A stretch of 9,954 nucleotides of DNA. Origin: an uncultured Treponema sp. (GTDB taxonomy: Bacteria > Spirochaetota > Spirochaetia > Treponematales > Treponemataceae). How positions within the stretch are numbered: the first letter of the stretch is position 1; each line of letters starts with the position of its first letter. This document shows, one piece after another, positions 6,811 through 9,954 of the stretch. The stretch is taken from contig CAJOQA010000192.1 in the NCBI GenBank assembly GCA_905236465.1, forward strand, positions 1 to 9,954, in the 5' to 3' direction. The position numbers and the translations under genes are program-made. The notes under the pieces are model-generated. The model did not search any database and was not told the origin of the DNA. It saw nothing but the letters and a program-made list of their open reading frames with translations.

Positions 6811-7860
6811 TTTTAGAATAGGTTTAATGTCTGTTTCTACATTGAATTTTCTTTTGGGATCTATAAGAACAACATTCATTTCGTCAGGGTTGTGAAACTG
6901 AACCAAGGCCCCTTCTTGCCTAAGCAGGTATTTTTCAGGAACAGGTCTATGCCCCGCAAACCAAAGGGCATCTTTTGCAGGAAGAGAAGGCACAAGTTCT
7001 TGTAGCTGCCTTACAACAGACCCCTTACGGGCTTCATCGTTTGCAGTCCAGGTAAAACTAAGTATTAAATCGGGGTAAGAATGATAGTTGATTATACCTT
7101 CCCTCTTGTAGGCACTTTTGGGTTCAGCATGGCTTACCCCAAAGGTTGGGAAAAGTGCAACTATGGGAAGGGCTTTTTCAAAGCAACTTAAAAGATGAAG
7201 ACACACATCCCCATAAACTTCTTTTATAAAGTCCCTGACCATTTCACCTTCCATGGCAAACTTTAAAAAACCATGGTCGCCCCCACCTTCAGTATTAAGG
7301 ATATTTTCATGGTTTCCTTTTAAAAAATGAAAGGCTGAGGGAAAGGCTTTTTTTAAGGCCATAACAGTTCGTACAGCCTTAAAGTTTTCCTTCATTTCCT
7401 CTACCATGTCAGGTCCTGCAACCTTGCCATTCATCCAGTCTTCGTAGGCATTTCGCCATCTTTCATAGCCCCAGGAAGCATTTTCTGTGTGCCAAACATC
7501 ACCAACACAGACAATTCTTACAGCATCCATACACAAGGCTTCCAACACAGTAACATCTAAAGAAGAGGATTTTAATATATGGGAAGAAAGAAGAGCCGGT
7601 AAAAATTCAAAACGGGCATGAATATCGGGAACCAAAATCACAGGCTTTTGTTCAAGATGAGTAAAATCAAGCAGACCGCCGACTTTTTTTTCTTGAGAGC
7701 GAGGACGGTAAGAAGGAGACTCGTTTTCCAAACAAGTAATAGCCTCATCTATAAGTGAAACAAGAGCTGCTTCTTTTGGGAGACTTTTTTCTAATGTGTA
7801 ATCTGCTATTAGACTGCGAAAACTTTCAACTTGCGCAGTGCTAAACTTCTCTCCTATCAT
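6805..7860 (-). CDS. Calcineurin-like (PPP-type) metallophosphoesterase, likely protein phosphatase
   Basis: The metallophosphoesterase core of this 351-residue protein has all its ligands in order: D79 and H81 in 'VPDIHAR', D121 in 'VGDVW', N183-H184-E185 in 'KGNHEN', H244 in 'VSHAEP' and H304 in 'AGHRPV'. The order and the GNHE motif point to PPP-type phosphatases that use two metal ions to remove phosphate from proteins or small molecules. Two points are unusual. The PPP motif GDxVDRG is GDVWHTE, so the usual phosphate-binding Arg is missing there. About 60 residues separate it from GNHE, roughly twice the usual distance. A mainly helical extension of about 70 residues precedes the core. 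No signal peptide or membrane helix is visible, so it is cytoplasmic. The ATG lies 3 bases after the FHA stop with no Shine-Dalgarno sequence before it, which suggests translational coupling. Its context, between an FHA protein and a Ser/Thr kinase, suggests a phosphoprotein substrate; this is inference. Confidence 0.85.
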   Translation of the reverse strand: MIGEKFSTAQVESFRSLIADYTLEKSLPKEAALVSLIDEAITCLENESPSYRPRSQEKKVGGLLDFTHLEQKPVILVPDIHARFEFLPALLSSHILKSSSLDVTVLEALCMDAVRIVCVGDVWHTENASWGYERWRNAYEDWMNGKVAGPDMVEEMKENFKAVRTVMALKKAFPSAFHFLKGNHENILNTEGGGDHGFLKFAMEGEMVRDFIKEVYGDVCLHLLSCFEKALPIVALFPTFGVSHAEPKSAYKREGIINYHSYPDLILSFTWTANDEARKGSVVRQLQELVPSLPAKDALWFAGHRPVPEKYLLRQEGALVQFHNPDEMNVVLIDPKRKFNVETDIKPILKN

Positions 7861-7863
7861 TTT

Positions 7864-8208
7864 TTAGGAAATTACTAGGTTTGCAGACCCTACAGTAAGT
7901 TTATCGCCACGATTCAACTTTACATATTTATCAGAAGGAATACGGCGACCGTTCAGGAATGTACCATTGGTAGAATTTTCATCTTTTAAGAAGAATTCGT
8001 CACGAATCTTTTGAATAATACAGTGGTGACGGCTTGCTAACTTACTGTCAATAACTATATTGTTGTCTGTTTCGCGACCAATAGTTATTTTTGCAACAAG
8101 CTGAATCTTTTGTTTATTAAAGACAAGATAGGAAACTTGCTTTGTTTCTGCTATCTTGTCCAAATGCTGCCCAATAGGACTATCGTTTACAATTGTTGTT
8201 TCTGCCAT
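7864..8208 (-). CDS. Small FHA-domain protein, putative phosphothreonine reader
   Basis: FHA domains bind phosphothreonine peptides. With the start chosen here the protein has 114 residues and is essentially one FHA domain (about 28-114). Its conserved binding residues are G44-R45 in 'TIGRE', S59-R60-H61 in 'LASRHH' and 'NSTNGTFLNG' (78-87, with N81-G82-T83). The frame is open upstream to a GTG at 8229, but that extension reads through the -10 box (TAT-AAT would encode Tyr-Asn). I therefore prefer the ATG at 8208, about 3 bases after the predicted transcript start. A short N-terminal tail has adjacent threonines in 'MAETTIV' (T4, T5), like the phospho-accepting ETT motif of GarA/OdhI. The gene overlaps no neighbour; the phosphatase ATG follows 3 bases after its TAA. 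It could recruit substrates to the downstream kinase and phosphatase, or be a substrate-switch itself. Confidence 0.88.
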   Translation of the reverse strand: MAETTIVNDSPIGQHLDKIAETKQVSYLVFNKQKIQLVAKITIGRETDNNIVIDSKLASRHHCIIQKIRDEFFLKDENSTNGTFLNGRRIPSDKYVKLNRGDKLTVGSANLVIS

Positions 8209-8240
8209 AATGTGCATATTATACATCACAAATGGCAGAA
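8200..8240. promoter_or_regulatory. Inverted repeat centred on the FHA promoter -10 box, candidate operator or start-codon hairpin
   Basis: TTCTGCCAT (8200-8208) and ATGGCAGAA (8232-8240) are perfect 9-bp inverted repeats separated by 23 bases. An inner pair TGTG (8211-8214) and CACA (8227-8230) extends the symmetry. The midpoint, 8220, lies in the -10 box (8218-8223). On the - strand the distal arm is the ATG plus codons 2 and 3 of the FHA gene. As DNA it could be a dimeric repressor site. As RNA, in a transcript reading through from the upstream gene, it would pair the start codon into a stem. Confidence 0.45.
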
Positions 8241-8246
8241 TTGCAA
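8218..8246 (-). promoter_or_regulatory. Promoter of the FHA-phosphatase-kinase unit (leaderless)
   Basis: On the - strand TTGCAA (8241-8246, 4 of 6 to the -35 consensus) is followed after exactly 17 bases by a perfect TATAAT (8218-8223). The expected first base is about 8211, only about 3 bases before the ATG at 8208, so the mRNA would be leaderless and need no ribosome binding site; none is visible. This is the best promoter match in the window. It lies in the 57-base gap after the activase-like gene, so the signalling genes can be expressed separately from it. Confidence 0.6.
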
Positions 8247-8265
8247 GGTTATTTAGAGCTTGCTT

Positions 8266-9954
8266 TTAGTTTTCTACGGCCATTGGAATTGAGTTTCTTG
8301 CATCAACTGGGTCATCATCTACTAAGACAGCCCCTGCCGCATATTGAATTATTGGCTCTACAGGTCCCTTGCTAGTCCAAATCTTTCCGTTTTCCATTTC
8401 GTCAGGGTTCTTGCCCACAGGGGCATTAGAAAGTAAAAGTTTTAAGCGGTTAAGCTGATTTACCTCTGAAGCACCAGGGTCATAGTCAATAGCAGCAATA
8501 TTTGATTGTGGATAACGCTTGCGAAGCTCTTTTATAACCCCCTTGCCGGTTACGTGGTTTGGAAGACAGGCAAAGGGCTGAACGCAGGCTATAGTCGGGG
8601 CACCAGACTTTATAAGCTCAACCATTTCTGCGGTAAGGAACCAGCCTTCTCCAGAAATATTTCCTGTCTGGATTATGCCATCTACTAAATCCATCATATT
8701 CCATATATTGTTAGGGGCATCAAAACGTCTTGATTTTTTAAGACATTTTTCAATATACCTGCGGTAAAGGTGCAAGGCCCAAACAAAAATCTTTGCATTT
8801 CTTTCTTCTGACTTAGGGAATGCAAGTTCCTTGTACTTAAAGACACCATCAGACATAGTATAGAAAAGGAAATCCATTAAATCCGGCATAACACATTCAG
8901 CGCCTTCCCTTTCTATAACATTTACCATATCGTTATTGGCTGTAGGATGGAACTTTACAAGAATTTCACCTACAACACCAACACGGGGCTTTTTTACCGG
9001 TAGGATTGGAAGGTTGTCAAAATCACGGATAATTCCGCGAATTAATTTGCGATATTTATGAATGGAAGTAGATTTAAGCATTTCTACAGCCTTTTCGTTC
9101 CACTTTTCATAAAGGGCATTGGCACTACCTGGAACTTTTTCATAGGGACGCACCCTATAAAGAACTCGCATCAGTAAATCGCCTATAAAAGCTGCCATCA
9201 TAGACCGGTGAACAAGACCTGCCGTAAAGGTAAAGCCTGGATTTTTCTCCATACCAAGGGCATTTAAAGAAATAACAGGTATGTGGGACCAGCCGGCATC
9301 ATTTAAAGCCCTGCGGATAAAGCCAATGTAGTTTGTGGCCCTACAACCACCTCCTGTTTGGGTAATAAGCAGGGCTGTCTTGTTTAAGTCATATTTACCT
9401 GACTGCAAGGCTTCTATCAGCTGCCCCGCAACCAAAATAGAAGGATAGCAGGCATCATTATTTACAAACTTAAGCCCTGTATCAACAGCTTTTGGGTCAA
9501 CTGCATCAAGAATCACTAAATTATAGCCCGCATACTGGAAGGCCTTTTGCAAAAGCCTAAAATGTATAGGAGACATCTGGGGTGCTATAATCGTATAGTT
9601 TTCCTTGCGCATTTCCTCTGTAAATATCGTGCGCTGGTAAGCGGCCGATTTTTTCTCTAGCTTCTTTGGGTTCCGCTGCCTTGCCTTTACAGCGGCAATA
9701 AGAGACCGAATCCTTATACGCACAGCCCCAAGATTTGACCCCTCGTCTATTTTTATAAGGGTATACATGCGGGACTTACTCTTCATAATTTCATCTACCT
9801 GGTCCGCGGTCACCGCATCAAGGCCGCAGCCAAAAGATGTAAGCTGAACAAGCTCAAGGTTTGGCATTCCAGAAACAAAGTTTGCAGCCCTGTAAAGGCG
9901 GTTATGGTAGGTCCACTGGTCAACTATACGCAGAGGGCGTTCCACTGCCCCTAA
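8266..9954 (-). CDS. CoA-substrate-specific enzyme activase / 2-hydroxyacyl-CoA dehydratase-like protein, C-terminal part
   Basis: The frame is open to the right edge, and an in-frame GTG at 9945 is internal ('LGAVERPLRIVDQWTYHNRL' at the first visible residues is typical mid-protein sequence of this family). Counting from the edge, 562 residues are visible. They match the part of very large (roughly 1,400-residue) anaerobe proteins that follows the BadF/BcrA-type ATPase modules, including DUF2229 and a region like 2-hydroxyglutaryl-CoA dehydratase subunits. Conserved cysteines, likely iron-sulfur ligands, are C43 in 'SFGCGLDA', C169 in 'NNDACYPS', C204 in 'GGGCRATNY' and C463 in 'QPFACLPNHV'. 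'VGVVGEILVKFHPTANN' (325-341) begins a further dehydratase-like segment. Known relatives drive ATP-dependent, low-potential electron transfer to a dehydratase; the reaction of this fused form is not established. It is cytoplasmic. It ends 57 bases before the FHA gene, with no convincing terminator between them. Confidence 0.82.
   Translation of the reverse strand, partial: LGAVERPLRIVDQWTYHNRLYRAANFVSGMPNLELVQLTSFGCGLDAVTADQVDEIMKSKSRMYTLIKIDEGSNLGAVRIRIRSLIAAVKARQRNPKKLEKKSAAYQRTIFTEEMRKENYTIIAPQMSPIHFRLLQKAFQYAGYNLVILDAVDPKAVDTGLKFVNNDACYPSILVAGQLIEALQSGKYDLNKTALLITQTGGGCRATNYIGFIRRALNDAGWSHIPVISLNALGMEKNPGFTFTAGLVHRSMMAAFIGDLLMRVLYRVRPYEKVPGSANALYEKWNEKAVEMLKSTSIHKYRKLIRGIIRDFDNLPILPVKKPRVGVVGEILVKFHPTANNDMVNVIEREGAECVMPDLMDFLFYTMSDGVFKYKELAFPKSEERNAKIFVWALHLYRRYIEKCLKKSRRFDAPNNIWNMMDLVDGIIQTGNISGEGWFLTAEMVELIKSGAPTIACVQPFACLPNHVTGKGVIKELRKRYPQSNIAAIDYDPGASEVNQLNRLKLLLSNAPVGKNPDEMENGKIWTSKGPVEPIIQYAAGAVLVDDDPVDARNSIPMAVEN

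Noticed and set aside
8243..8263. GCAAG...CTTGC inverted repeat after the activase-like gene as a terminator
   Set aside because: It has only 5 bp with an 11-base loop, overlaps the -35 box of the FHA promoter, and has its T tract on the wrong strand for the upstream gene.
8266..9945. Reading the rightmost gene as a complete 559-residue protein starting at GTG 9945
   Set aside because: The three codons to the edge (Leu-Gly-Ala) are in frame without a stop, and the sequence there is typical of the middle of a much larger family member.

Overview
The window looks like chromosomal sequence from a spirochaete, most likely a Treponema-like anaerobe. The DNA is AT-rich, and the genes fit that group: a large M16-type peptidase, a one-piece 2-hydroxyacyl-CoA dehydratase/activase-like protein, and an unrecognised 519-residue protein. 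The assignment rests on gene content and protein character, with no RNA gene to anchor it. I see no RNA genes, insertion sequences, CRISPR arrays, origins or other signs of mobility. Coding density is very high, and the longest gene-free stretches are about 90 bases.

Left part (1-3459). The C-terminal part of an M16-family peptidase runs in from the left edge on the + strand. It converges on a 5-formyltetrahydrofolate cyclo-ligase gene on the - strand. That gene is divergent, across a 91-base spacer, from an HD-domain dGTP triphosphohydrolase on the + strand. Folate one-carbon metabolism and dNTP pool control thus sit side by side. The dGTPase gene overlaps the next, convergent gene by 9 bases.

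Middle (3451-5099). A 519-residue, predicted helical, soluble protein of unknown function has its own recognisable promoter and ribosome binding site on the - strand. A strong 11-bp hairpin separates it from the next transcription unit.

Right part (5100-9954), all on the - strand, read from right to left. First comes the C-terminal part of a CoA-dehydratase-type activase protein, cut by the window edge. It is followed by a small FHA-domain protein, a PPP-type metallophosphoesterase 3 bases further on, and a transmembrane Hanks-type Ser/Thr kinase. The last three form a compact phospho-signalling set: kinase (writer), phosphatase (eraser) and FHA protein (phosphothreonine reader).

The most interesting site is the start of the FHA gene. 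A good promoter (TTGCAA, 17 bases, TATAAT) lies so close to the start that the mRNA would have a leader of about 3 bases, which moves the start 7 codons inside the longest open frame. A 9-bp inverted repeat is centred exactly on the -10 box, and one arm covers the start codon. The FHA protein's N-terminus (M-A-E-T-T-I-V) also resembles the phospho-accepting ETT motif of the actinobacterial switch proteins GarA and OdhI. A GarA-like switch is therefore a testable hypothesis.
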